A stretch of 18,128 bases of DNA from JAJFVC01 sp039698075 (GTDB lineage Bacteria; Planctomycetota; Planctomycetia; Pirellulales; Thermoguttaceae), in contig JBDKTJ010000052.1 in the NCBI GenBank assembly GCA_039698075.1, forward strand, positions 1 through 18,128, written 5' to 3'. Positions 6,250 to 13,773 of this stretch are shown in pieces. The notes below the pieces were generated by a model. It was not told where the DNA came from. It made no database searches and saw only the letters and a list, made by a program, of their open reading frames with translations. The number at the start of each line of letters is the position of its first letter. Position 1 is the stretch's first letter. Position numbers and translations under genes: made by a program.

Positions 6250-8442
6250 ATGGGCCTGCAATCCACCTTGCCGCTGCTGCTCGGACTGGCCTGGCTGTTG
6301 CCGTTGGCTTCGTTCGCGTTGATTTTGTTGTTCGGGCCGCGGATGGGTCGCGCCGGCCGTCACGCCGCGTCGCTGGCCACCGTCGCCATCCTGACCAGCT
6401 TGGCCCTGTCCGTCACGGCCCTGACATGGTGGCTCGTCGCGCATCCGCTGGTCGGCGGCCACGCGGAACACGGCGTTCCCGCGCCCATCGTCGGCGATTG
6501 GTATCCGCTGGGCGATTTTGGATCGCTGCGCATCACGGTCGGCTACTACATCGACTCGCTCACGCTGGCCATGTTCTGCATGGTGACGCTCGTGGCTTCC
6601 TGCATCCACGTCTACTCGATCGGCTACATGCACAGCGAGTTGTCCGAAGTGTTCGACGCCCAGGCCCCCAAAAGCGACGGCCAGCCGTTGTGTCGCCGTG
6701 GGCGTTTTTGCCGCTTTTTTCAATATCTCTCGCTGTTTTGCTTCAGCATGTTGGGCCTGGTGCTGGCCGGCAACGCCGCGATGGTTTTCGTGTTCTGGGA
6801 GCTGGTCGGCATCTGCTCCTACTTGCTGATCGGGTTTTGGCACGAACGCCGCAGCGCGTCGAACGCCGCCAACAAAGCGTTCATCGTCAACCGCGTCGGC
6901 GACTTCGGCATGTTGATCGGCCTGATGGCGCTTTGGGCCGGATTGGGCACGTTCTCGTTCAACGACATCTTTCAGATCGTTCGCCCCGGCGCGGACCATG
7001 CGTTGGTCGTTCCCCCGGGCATGAACTACGGGCTGTTGGTCGTCGCCGGGCTGGGCATCTTCTGCGGCTGCGTCGGCAAAAGCGCTCAGTTCCCGCTGCA
7101 CGTCTGGCTGCCCGACGCCATGGAAGGCCCCACGCCCGTCAGCGCGTTGATCCACGCCGCCACGATGGTCGCCGCCGGCGTCTACCTGGTCGGCCGCTTC
7201 TATCCGATCTTCACGCCCGAGGTGCTGCTGGTCATCGCCTCGATCGGCGTCATCACGTTGTTCATGGCCGCCTCCATCGCGTTGGTGGCCACGGACATCA
7301 AGCGGGTGCTGGCCTATTCGACCGTCAGTCAGCTCGGCTTCATGATGTTGGGGCTCGGCGTCGGCGGCTGGTTGGCCGGCATGTTCCACTTGTTTACGCA
7401 CGCCTTTTTCAAGTCGTTGTTGTTCCTTGGCTCCGGCTCGGTGATTCACGCCTGCGACACGAACGAAATGCCGCAGATGGGCGGCCTGCGCAAAAAAATG
7501 CCCGTCACGGCCTACACCATGCTGGTCGGCTGCTTGGCCATCGCCGGCGCCGGCATCCCGATGGTGATCGGCCTGAGCGGGTTTTATTCCAAAGACTGCA
7601 TCATCGCCCAAGCGCTTTCGTTCCGGCTGCAAAATCCGGTGTTGGGCGGACTGTTTTATTATGCGTCGCTTTTGGGGGCGGGCATGACCGCCTTCTACAT
7701 GTTCCGCATGTGGTTCCTGACCTTCGCCGGCCGACCGCGCGACGAACGCGTGTACGCCCACGCCCACGAGTCGCCGCGGCTGATGACCGTGCCGCTGGTG
7801 ATTTTGGCGATCCCGGCGGCCATCGTCGCGTGGAGCGTTCCCGGCACGCACTGGGGACTTGACACCCTGTTGCAACAAGCCCGACCGGCGGGCATCGACG
7901 GCGCGTCCGGCGGTCAGTTTTGGCCGGGCGTCGTGATGCCGGCCGAAAGCGTCTCGCACCTGAACCACGCCATCAGCGGCGCCGCCGAGTGGTCGGCGAT
8001 CGGGGTCGCCCTGACCGGTTTCCTGGTGGCCGTCGCGTTTTACGGCCTCCGCCGGTGGAACGCCAACGACGTGCGACGGATGTTCTCGCCGATCTATTGG
8101 TTCTTGGTCCACAAGTGGTGGTTCGACGAACTGTACGCGTTTCTGTTCGTCCGCCCGGTGTTGTGCGTGTCGCGTTGGGTGGCCATCGTGGACCAACGCG
8201 GCATCGACTGGCTGGTTGACGGCTCCGCCCGGCTGGTCCATGGCGTCGCGATCCTCGACGATTGGATCGATCGGCTGCTGGTCGACTCGCTGGTCAACGC
8301 CCTGGCGCGGCGAACGTATGCGTTGGGCATTCGGCTTCGGGCGATTCAAACCGGCAGCATTCGCCAGTACGTGGTTTGGATCGCCGTCGGCGTCGTGGGC
8401 TTGTTCGTGTTGATGAGTTTTTATTGGAACGTGACAACTTAA
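6250..8442 (+). CDS. nuoL: NADH-quinone oxidoreductase subunit L (antiporter-like)
   Basis: This 730-residue subunit is the distal proton-pumping antiporter-like subunit (ND5 family). Key residues are E184 in VFWELVGICSYLLIGFW, K277 in GKSAQFPLHVWLPDAMEGP, the histidine of SALIHAATMV (H302) and K388 in the discontinuous helix region HAFFKSLLFLGSGSVIHA. The C-terminal part (about 610-730) is amphipathic and ends in a final membrane helix, fitting the lateral helix that runs along NuoM and NuoN. The protein is longer than E. coli NuoL (613). One visible extra piece is the loop at 128-156 between SIGYM and RFFQYL, which has Cys148 and Cys154 and is normally only a few residues. AAAGGG lies close before the ATG. 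Confidence 0.96.
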   Translation: MGLQSTLPLLLGLAWLLPLASFALILLFGPRMGRAGRHAASLATVAILTSLALSVTALTWWLVAHPLVGGHAEHGVPAPIVGDWYPLGDFGSLRITVGYYIDSLTLAMFCMVTLVASCIHVYSIGYMHSELSEVFDAQAPKSDGQPLCRRGRFCRFFQYLSLFCFSMLGLVLAGNAAMVFVFWELVGICSYLLIGFWHERRSASNAANKAFIVNRVGDFGMLIGLMALWAGLGTFSFNDIFQIVRPGADHALVVPPGMNYGLLVVAGLGIFCGCVGKSAQFPLHVWLPDAMEGPTPVSALIHAATMVAAGVYLVGRFYPIFTPEVLLVIASIGVITLFMAASIALVATDIKRVLAYSTVSQLGFMMLGLGVGGWLAGMFHLFTHAFFKSLLFLGSGSVIHACDTNEMPQMGGLRKKMPVTAYTMLVGCLAIAGAGIPMVIGLSGFYSKDCIIAQALSFRLQNPVLGGLFYYASLLGAGMTAFYMFRMWFLTFAGRPRDERVYAHAHESPRLMTVPLVILAIPAAIVAWSVPGTHWGLDTLLQQARPAGIDGASGGQFWPGVVMPAESVSHLNHAISGAAEWSAIGVALTGFLVAVAFYGLRRWNANDVRRMFSPIYWFLVHKWWFDELYAFLFVRPVLCVSRWVAIVDQRGIDWLVDGSARLVHGVAILDDWIDRLLVDSLVNALARRTYALGIRLRAIQTGSIRQYVVWIAVGVVGLFVLMSFYWNVTT

Positions 8443-8519
8443 GCGGGGCCCGGCCCTGACGAAACCGCCGTCGGATGCAAACCGCCGGCCCAAAGCGTCG
8501 TTTTACAGCTAACATCACC

Positions 8520-8536
8520 TTCGGTTTTCCGCGGTT
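8520..8536 (+). repeat. 17-base element shared with the nuoA upstream region (copy 2)
   Basis: TTCGGTTTTCCGCGGTT is identical to positions 1629-1645. This copy is in the 105-base nuoL-nuoM gap, 11 bases before the nuoM start. The position directly ahead of a start codon in both cases suggests either a regulatory or RNA-processing site, or a small dispersed repeat. Confidence 0.6.
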
Positions 8537-8547
8537 CAATTCGGATC

Positions 8548-10206
8548 ATGTCCTATTTCAATTTTTCCGATCCCAACGTGCTGTTGACGTGGCTCCTGAG
8601 CCTCATCATTTTCCTACCGTCGGCCGGGGCGCTGGTTCTGTGTCTGATCCCTCGGCTGTCGGACGAATGGATGCGGCGGTTTTCGCTCGCGGTCACGTTC
8701 GCCGTGTTCGCGCTGACCGTTTGGTTGGCGATTCCCGCCGCCGGTGCGCCGGGCAAGATGGGCTGGTTCGTCCTCGGAACGCCCGAGATCCAAAACATCG
8801 TCCGCCACGCCTGGATTCCGGCCTTTCACATCGAGTATTTCCTGGGCGTGGACGGCATCAGCCTGCCGTTGGTCCTGTTGACGTCCTTCTTGAGCGTGCT
8901 GGCGATGTGGGCCAGTTGGCCGATCGTCAAAAGCGTCCGGGCCTATTGCGCGTTGTTTTTATTGTTGGAGACGGGCATGTTGGGCGTCTTTCTCGCGCTC
9001 GACTTTTTCCTGTTCTACGTATTCTGGGAAGTCATGCTGCTGCCGATGTACTTTTTGATCGGCGTCTGGGGCGGTCCGCGACGCGAGTACGCCGCCCTGA
9101 AGTTCTTCTTGTTCACGTTGGTCGGCAGCGTCCTGATGCTGGTCGCCATGCTGATGCTTTACTTCACCAGCCATCCGCACACTTTCGACCTGCTCCAACT
9201 GGCCGAATTGGGCCAACAGATCGACTCGCCGTTCCGAATGACGTTGCTCTGGGGCAAGCCGCTGTCGTGGTGGGCGTTCATCTTCCTGTTCATCGGATTC
9301 GCCATCAAGTTGCCGGCCGTTCCGGTCCACACGTGGCTGCCCGACGCGCACGTCGAAGCCCCCACGCCCATCTCCATGATCCTGGCCGGCGTGCTGTTGA
9401 AGATGGGCGGCTACGGCATCCTCCGCATCTGCTACCCGATCTGTCCCGACGCGGCCCACGAGTTGGCCTGGTTCGTCTGCGGCCTTGGCACGCTCAGCAT
9501 GCTCTACGGGGCGCTGGCCGCCCTGGCCCAAAAAGACTTCAAACGATTGGTCGCCTACAGTTCCGTCAGCCACATGGGCTACGTGCTTTTGGGCATCGGC
9601 GCCTGGAGCGCCACGTCCGCCTTCAACTATGGTACCGACTACTGGACGATGGCCATGAGCGCGGCCGTCTTCCAAATGATCGCCCACGGCATCAGCTCGG
9701 CCGGCATGTTCTTCCTGGTCGGCGTCGTCTACGACCGGGTGCACCACCGCGACCTGGATCAGTTCGGCGGCCTGTTCGGTCGGATGCCGTTGTACAGCGG
9801 CATCTCAATGATCGTGTTCTTTGCCGCGTTGGGTCTGCCGGGCCTGTGCGGATTCATCGGCGAGTTCTTCGTCACGCTGGGCGTCTGGAGTTTCAGCAAG
9901 GCGTTGGCCATCGTTTCCGCGTCGACCGTCATCCTGGCGGCCGGCTACATCCTCTGGATGATTCAGCGCGTGTACCTTGGGCCCGAATACAAAGGCCCCC
10001 ACGGCGACCAGCTCCGCCCGATGTCCCGACGCGAGGTGGCCATCGCCGCCCCGCTTCTGGCGCTGGCCATCCTGTTCGGCGTCTATCCGAACTCGCTGTT
10101 CAATTACATCCGGCCCAGCGTTCAGAAAACCGTCACCGAGTTGGCCGAATGGACGGCCGCATTCGACAGCGTGTCCGTGAAAGCCGAGGAGCCGCATAAG
10201 CCGTGA
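8548..10206 (+). CDS. nuoM: NADH-quinone oxidoreductase subunit M (antiporter-like)
   Basis: This 552-residue proton-pumping subunit (ND4 family) shows E161 in FLFYVFWEVMLLPMYFLIG, K254 in GFAIKLPAVPVHTWLPDAH, and K285 in AGVLLKMGGYGILR. FKRLVAYSSVSHMGYVLLG is also present. About 14 hydrophobic segments fit the family, and the length is slightly above the E. coli protein (509). The ATG at 8548 is preceded by a 105-base gap, the largest inside the nuoA-N run. The stop codon overlaps the nuoN start by 4 bases (GTGA), so nuoN translation probably depends on nuoM. Confidence 0.96.
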   Translation: MSYFNFSDPNVLLTWLLSLIIFLPSAGALVLCLIPRLSDEWMRRFSLAVTFAVFALTVWLAIPAAGAPGKMGWFVLGTPEIQNIVRHAWIPAFHIEYFLGVDGISLPLVLLTSFLSVLAMWASWPIVKSVRAYCALFLLLETGMLGVFLALDFFLFYVFWEVMLLPMYFLIGVWGGPRREYAALKFFLFTLVGSVLMLVAMLMLYFTSHPHTFDLLQLAELGQQIDSPFRMTLLWGKPLSWWAFIFLFIGFAIKLPAVPVHTWLPDAHVEAPTPISMILAGVLLKMGGYGILRICYPICPDAAHELAWFVCGLGTLSMLYGALAALAQKDFKRLVAYSSVSHMGYVLLGIGAWSATSAFNYGTDYWTMAMSAAVFQMIAHGISSAGMFFLVGVVYDRVHHRDLDQFGGLFGRMPLYSGISMIVFFAALGLPGLCGFIGEFFVTLGVWSFSKALAIVSASTVILAAGYILWMIQRVYLGPEYKGPHGDQLRPMSRREVAIAAPLLALAILFGVYPNSLFNYIRPSVQKTVTELAEWTAAFDSVSVKAEEPHKP

Positions 10207-11810
10207 ACACCGCCGCCTTTGACCGACTCGTCGATTTCGCCGTTCGGACCGACCTCTTGGGTCCGACCGGGTCGTTCGCGCTGTTTCGTCCGGAGTTGAT
10301 CCTGTGCGCGACGATTCTCGTCATTTTGTTGGCGCAGACGATCCTGCCGCGTTGGAAACAGAGCGCCTATGTCGTGACGCTCGTCGGACTTTGCACCGCC
10401 ATGTACTTCGCCGTCGCCTGGCACTTCGCGCCCGGCCCGATCCCCGAAAGCACGCCGATCTTCTCCGGCGTCTTGCTGAGCGACAGCTTCACGATCGTGC
10501 TCCGAAGCCTGCTGCTGCTGTTCGCCATCCTGTTCGTCACTTTCACGCAACTCACCGCCGCCACCGACGGCCCGCGCGACAACATGACCGAGTTTTTCGT
10601 TCTGATGCTCGGTGCGTTGTTGGGCATGTGTTTGATGATCGCCGCCAACCATGTGGTGATCGTTCTGCTCGGCGTCGAGATGGCCAGCGTGCCGTGTTAC
10701 GTCCTGGCCGGCATGAAACGCAACCAAACCAAAAGCAGCGAGGCGTCGCTGAAATACGCCGTGTTCGGCGCCGGGGCGGCCGGCGTGATGCTCTACGGAC
10801 TCAGTCTGTTGTCCGGCGTACTCGGCTCGGCTCACTTGCCCACCATGACCATCCGGCTGGCCGAAATGATGCATCATGGCCTGACGGCCGAACAGGCCAC
10901 CGTGTTGACCCTAGGCGGCTTGATGCTCGGCGTCGGCGTCGCGTTCAAATTGTCGGCCGTGCCGTTCCATTTTTGGGCGCCGGACGTTTTTGAGGGCGCC
11001 ACCGCCGAAGTGGCCGCCTTCCTGTCGATCGCCTCGAAGGCCGCCGCGCTGGGCCTGCTGGTCCGATTGGCCACGGGCTTCGCCTTTCAGGCCGATCCTT
11101 CGATGTCCGCCGCACTGGCGCCCGTTCGGCAAGGCATCGGGTTTGTGATCGCGCTGATGGCCGCCGTCACGTGCACGTTCGGCAATCTGGCCGCCTACGG
11201 CCAAACGAACATGAAGCGGCTGCTGGCCTATTCGACGATCGCCCACGCCGGCTACATGATGATGCCCGTGGCGGCCGCCGTCGTGTTGCTGGGTCGCTCG
11301 GACGTTGCCGACGCCCGCTCGGCCGTCGCCGCCCTGATCGTCTACATCGGCATCTATCTGTTCATGAATCTGGCCGCGTTCGCCATCGTCGCGTTCCTGC
11401 GCAATGCGATCCACAGCGAGGAAATCGCCGACTACGCCGGGCTGGTTCGCACGTCGCCGGGCTTGACCGTTTGCATGGCGATCGTGATGTTCAGCTTGGT
11501 GGGTCTGCCGCCGCTGGCTGGTTTCCAGGGCAAGTTCGTCATCTTCGGGTCGCTGATCCAAGCGAACCTGTACGCCCTGCTGTTGGTCGGCGTGTTGAAC
11601 ACCGTGTTCAGCCTGTTTTATTACTTGCGAGTCGTTCGCGTGATGGCGTTGTCGCCGCCGCCGTTGCATCGCGAGCCGCCGCTGATTCCGCTTTCGTCGT
11701 TGGTCGGCTCCTATTGCGCGTTGTTGACGGTCCCGCTGGTTGCGTTGTTCTTCCTGGTCGGAGGACTGCTGAATTGGGCCGCCGCGGCCGCCTCCACCTT
11801 GTTTTATTGA
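10203..11810 (+). CDS. nuoN: NADH-quinone oxidoreductase subunit N (antiporter-like)
   Basis: This 535-residue subunit (ND2 family) is the third antiporter-like subunit. Key residues are E159 in LLGVEMASVPCYVLAGM, K249 in GVAFKLSAVPFHFWAPDVF, and K279 in FLSIASKAAALGLL. MKRLLAYSTIAHAGYMMM is also present. The start is a GTG at 10203, overlapping the nuoM stop in GTGA; this gives a first helix of normal size. It is the last nuo gene of the run. Two further genes follow with almost no gap. Confidence 0.95.
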   Translation: MNTAAFDRLVDFAVRTDLLGPTGSFALFRPELILCATILVILLAQTILPRWKQSAYVVTLVGLCTAMYFAVAWHFAPGPIPESTPIFSGVLLSDSFTIVLRSLLLLFAILFVTFTQLTAATDGPRDNMTEFFVLMLGALLGMCLMIAANHVVIVLLGVEMASVPCYVLAGMKRNQTKSSEASLKYAVFGAGAAGVMLYGLSLLSGVLGSAHLPTMTIRLAEMMHHGLTAEQATVLTLGGLMLGVGVAFKLSAVPFHFWAPDVFEGATAEVAAFLSIASKAAALGLLVRLATGFAFQADPSMSAALAPVRQGIGFVIALMAAVTCTFGNLAAYGQTNMKRLLAYSTIAHAGYMMMPVAAAVVLLGRSDVADARSAVAALIVYIGIYLFMNLAAFAIVAFLRNAIHSEEIADYAGLVRTSPGLTVCMAIVMFSLVGLPPLAGFQGKFVIFGSLIQANLYALLLVGVLNTVFSLFYYLRVVRVMALSPPPLHREPPLIPLSSLVGSYCALLTVPLVALFFLVGGLLNWAAAAASTLFY

Positions 11811-11823
11811 CGGGAGTCGCCTG

Positions 11824-12270
11824 ATGGCCGCCGGTCTCCACGAAATCGACTCGCTGCAAACCACCGAAGCGCTCAACGATCTGCTGGCGATCCTGGGCAG
11901 TTCGTTGCCGGTCTATCTGTCCGACGCCCATCCGTGGATCACCCCGGAGGCCGTCGAACTGCACACGGCGCTCGACCACCTCGTGGCCGACCAGCGTCGT
12001 TACGCCCAACGACTGACCGACGCCATCCTGCGACGCGGCGGCCGGCCCGATCGCGGCCGATTTCCACCGCAATGGACCGCCAAAAACGATCTCTCCCTGA
12101 AGTTCCTGCGGCAAGAGTTGATCGCCCAACAAGAACAAGACCTCTCGGCCATCCAACGCTGCGTCGATCGGCTCGAAGCCCATCCGGCCCTGCACGCGAT
12201 GGCCGAAGAAATTCTCGGCAACGCCCGCGGACATCTGGACGTTTTGAAAGTATCGCGGATTCATGACTAG
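11824..12270 (+). CDS. Uncharacterised helical protein, possibly ferritin-like
   Basis: I do not recognise this 148-residue soluble protein with certainty. It appears almost entirely alpha-helical, without signal peptide or membrane segment. The segment HTALDHLVADQRRYAQRLTD, followed by a Gly/Arg/Pro turn (RGGRPDRGRFP), and the later segment LKFLRQELIAQQEQDL look like helices of a four-helix bundle of the ferritin-like or Dps type. A complete set of iron ligands is not evident. The start ATG at 11824 is well supported by GGGAG (11812-11816) 7 bases upstream. It follows nuoN by 13 bases and overlaps tatD by 8 bases, so it is probably translated from the same message. The ferritin-like suggestion is inference from helix pattern only. 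Confidence 0.75.
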   Translation: MAAGLHEIDSLQTTEALNDLLAILGSSLPVYLSDAHPWITPEAVELHTALDHLVADQRRYAQRLTDAILRRGGRPDRGRFPPQWTAKNDLSLKFLRQELIAQQEQDLSAIQRCVDRLEAHPALHAMAEEILGNARGHLDVLKVSRIHD

Positions 12271-13105
12271 CGATCCTGCTCAACCCGGCGACGACGCTTC
12301 CACTCTCCGCCCTCCGGTTTCCGCCCTGTTTGACGCCCACGCCCACTTGGACCAGTCGGAGTTCGACGCCGATCGCGACGCCGTGATCGCCCGGGCCCGA
12401 GCGGCGGGCGTCGTGCAAATCCTCTGCCCGGCGGTCTCGGCCGAAACCAGTTTCGCCGTGGTGCAACTGGCCCAGCAGCGCGACCTCTGGGCCGCCGTCG
12501 GCATCCATCCCAACTCGACCGCCGACGCCGCGCCGCACGATTGGGACCGCGTGGTCGCATTGGTCGACCATCCGCGCGTGGTCGCACTGGGCGAAACCGG
12601 CCTCGATCGCTATTGGGATCACGCGCCGCTGCCGTTACAGCAAGAATACTTGGACCGGCACCTTCGGCTCGCGCAACAGCGCGACCTGCCGGTGCTGCTG
12701 CATTGTCGCGACGCGGCGGCCGAGTTGGTCGCGATGGTTCGCGAGTCGGTCGCCCGCGGCCCCCTTCGAGGCGTCGTGCACGCCTTCAGCGGCGACGCGG
12801 CGTTGGCGGCCGAGTTGCTGTCGCTCGGATTGCACCTCAGTTTTGCGGGCAATGTGACCTATTCGAACAAGAAGTTCGACTCGCTTCGATCGGCGGCCAA
12901 AACCGTTCCCGACGACCGGCTGTTGGTCGAAACCGACAGTCCGTATCTCGTGCCGCAACTGTTCCGCGGCAAAAAGCGTCGCAACGAACCGGCGAACGTG
13001 GTCCACACGGCCGCGTTCCTGGCCGAGCTCCGCGGCGTGCCAGTCGATCAAATCGCCCGTCAAACGACCGAAAACGCCATGCGATTGTTCCGGATTCGCG
13101 GATAG
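12263..13105 (+). CDS. tatD: TatD family metal-dependent deoxyribonuclease
   Basis: This 280-residue TIM-barrel hydrolase is of the TatD/YcfH type, which acts as a 3'-5' exonuclease or DNase in DNA repair. All metal ligands are visible: H26 and H28 in FDAHAHLD, E111 in ALGETGLD, H147 in LLHCRD, H173 in VVHAFSGD, and D225 in ETDSPYLVP. AAVGIHPN (77-84) and RNEPANV (240-246) are further family marks. The first 20 residues are an extra acidic and Pro-containing N-terminus, so a later start is possible, but the ATG at 12263 is the only ATG nearby. It overlaps the stop of the preceding gene by 8 bases. Paralogues within this superfamily make the exact symbol uncertain. Confidence 0.93.
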   Translation: MTSDPAQPGDDASTLRPPVSALFDAHAHLDQSEFDADRDAVIARARAAGVVQILCPAVSAETSFAVVQLAQQRDLWAAVGIHPNSTADAAPHDWDRVVALVDHPRVVALGETGLDRYWDHAPLPLQQEYLDRHLRLAQQRDLPVLLHCRDAAAELVAMVRESVARGPLRGVVHAFSGDAALAAELLSLGLHLSFAGNVTYSNKKFDSLRSAAKTVPDDRLLVETDSPYLVPQLFRGKKRRNEPANVVHTAAFLAELRGVPVDQIARQTTENAMRLFRIRG

Positions 13106-13132
13106 GTCTCCGTCCCGAGCGAATCTCGCCTC

Positions 13133-13161
13133 TTGCTATTCATGGGGCCGTGGTCTACACT
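13133..13161 (+). promoter_or_regulatory. Candidate promoter for the toxin-antitoxin pair
   Basis: TTGCTA (13133-13138) and TACACT (13156-13161) are spaced by 17 bases, each with 4 of 6 consensus matches. Transcription would begin near 13168. That leaves about 29 bases before the ATG at 13197, which favours that start over the upstream GTG and TTG options. Confidence 0.35.
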
Positions 13162-13196
13162 TGAACGAGGGGCGTTTGGTGGCACAAGTCGTTCCA

Positions 13197-13451
13197 ATGC
13201 GATACGAAATCGAGTTGAAACCCCGGGCCAGAAAAGACCTGCGGCGTCTCGTGAGGACGGACGCGAGCCAAATTGTGGCAGCCTTGGACCAACTGAAGAT
13301 CGATCTGCACGGCGACGTCAAACGGTTGACCAACTTCACGCCGGAGTATCGTCTGCGAGTCGGCGACTATCGGGCCTTGTTTGAGATTGAGCAACCCAAT
13401 CGTATTGTCGTCTACCGAATTCGCCATCGAAAAGACGTTTATCGCAATTGA
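13197..13451 (+). CDS. RelE/ParE-type toxin
   Basis: This 84-residue basic protein has the RelE/ParE fold pattern: MRYEIELKPRARKDLRRL at the N-terminus, a helical hairpin, then YRLRVGDYRALFEIEQPNR (51-69) and the basic end RIRHRKDVY (74-82). RelE members cleave mRNA at the ribosome and ParE members poison gyrase; which applies is not decided by the sequence. The C-terminal Arg, His, Lys and Tyr cluster fits the RelE side. Upstream in-frame starts exist: GTG at 13179, with GAGG 8 bases before it, and TTG at 13161. The ATG is chosen because it fits family N-termini and the promoter position. The likely antitoxin follows 11 bases later. Confidence 0.85.
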   Translation: MRYEIELKPRARKDLRRLVRTDASQIVAALDQLKIDLHGDVKRLTNFTPEYRLRVGDYRALFEIEQPNRIVVYRIRHRKDVYRN

Positions 13452-13462
13452 AGGAAAACAAG

Positions 13463-13660
13463 ATGGTTGCCATTCATCCGAACATTCTTGAACGCGATGG
13501 TCAAAAGGCCTTCGTCGTTTTGCCTTACGAAGAATTCGTAATGCTGGAAGAAGAATTGCAGCAGTTCGAGGATTTGAAGCAACTGCGAGCAGCCAAGAAC
13601 GAAGAGGCCAGCGCGCCGACCGCATCACTCGACGCCGTCAAGGAAGAATTGGGGTTGTAG
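13463..13660 (+). CDS. Antitoxin, Phd/YefM-like
   Basis: This 65-residue acidic protein pairs with the preceding toxin. The segment HPNILERDGQKAFVVLPYEE (residues 5-24) matches the pattern of Phd/YefM-type antitoxins (P.il..dG...fVvlPyeey). A helical, Glu-rich C-terminus follows, which would wrap the toxin. The ATG at 13463 is preceded by AAGG (13451-13454) at 8 bases. A TTG at 13448 overlapping the toxin stop is a less likely start. The order toxin first, antitoxin second is the reverse of the classic relBE arrangement. Autoregulation of the pair is expected from family knowledge but no operator can be identified. Confidence 0.8.
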   Translation: MVAIHPNILERDGQKAFVVLPYEEFVMLEEELQQFEDLKQLRAAKNEEASAPTASLDAVKEELGL

Positions 13661-13664
13661 TCAC

Positions 13665-13690
13665 GCAGCAACGGCCGTTGGCTGCCCTTT
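13665..13690 (+). terminator. Candidate rho-independent terminator after the antitoxin gene
   Basis: GCAGCAACGG (13665-13674) pairs with CCGTTGGCTGC (13675-13685) with a single bulged G, although a loop must open in the centre. It is followed by CCTTTT. The stem is strong and the U-run is short (four), so termination may be partial. It ends the toxin-antitoxin unit just before the alaS promoter candidate. Confidence 0.5.
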
Positions 13691-13716
13691 TCAGATCCCC
13701 CCTGACCGGATATGAT
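13688..13716 (+). promoter_or_regulatory. Candidate promoter for alaS
   Basis: TTTTCA (13688-13693) and TATGAT (13711-13716) are spaced by 17 bases. The -10 has 5 of 6 matches and the -35 has 4 of 6. The -35 overlaps the U-run of the preceding terminator. The predicted leader to the alaS start at 13774 is about 50 bases. Confidence 0.4.
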
Positions 13717-13753
13717 GAACGATTCGTTTCAGGGAGTCTCTTTTTTTGTGCCT

Positions 13754-13768
13754 GCGCCGATGCGGCGC
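13754..13768 (+). promoter_or_regulatory. Hairpin directly before the alaS start codon
   Basis: GCGCC (13754-13758), loop GATGC, and GGCGC (13764-13768) form a 5-bp all-GC hairpin. It ends 5 bases before the ATG at 13774 and occupies the place of the ribosome site, for which no purine-rich match is seen. A run of seven T lies just upstream (13741-13747). It may limit initiation, but this is inference. Confidence 0.3.
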
Positions 13769-13773
13769 GCTAA

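Noticed and set aside
8446..8456. GGGCC-C-GGCCC palindrome after nuoL as a terminator
   Set aside because: The loop is one base and no T-run follows; in GC-rich DNA such short palindromes are common.
6139..8493. Very long (784-codon) open frame antisense to nuoL
   Set aside because: Its composition is His/Gln/Arg/Asp-rich with no domain pattern, and it exists because of the GC-biased codon use of nuoL. Similar antisense frames lie opposite nuoD, nuoH, nuoM, nuoN and alaS.
13161..13196. Longer toxin starting at TTG 13161 or GTG 13179
   Set aside because: TTG 13161 overlaps the -10 box. GTG 13179 has a possible GAGG site but would leave almost no leader from the predicted transcript start. 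It stays a possible alternative.
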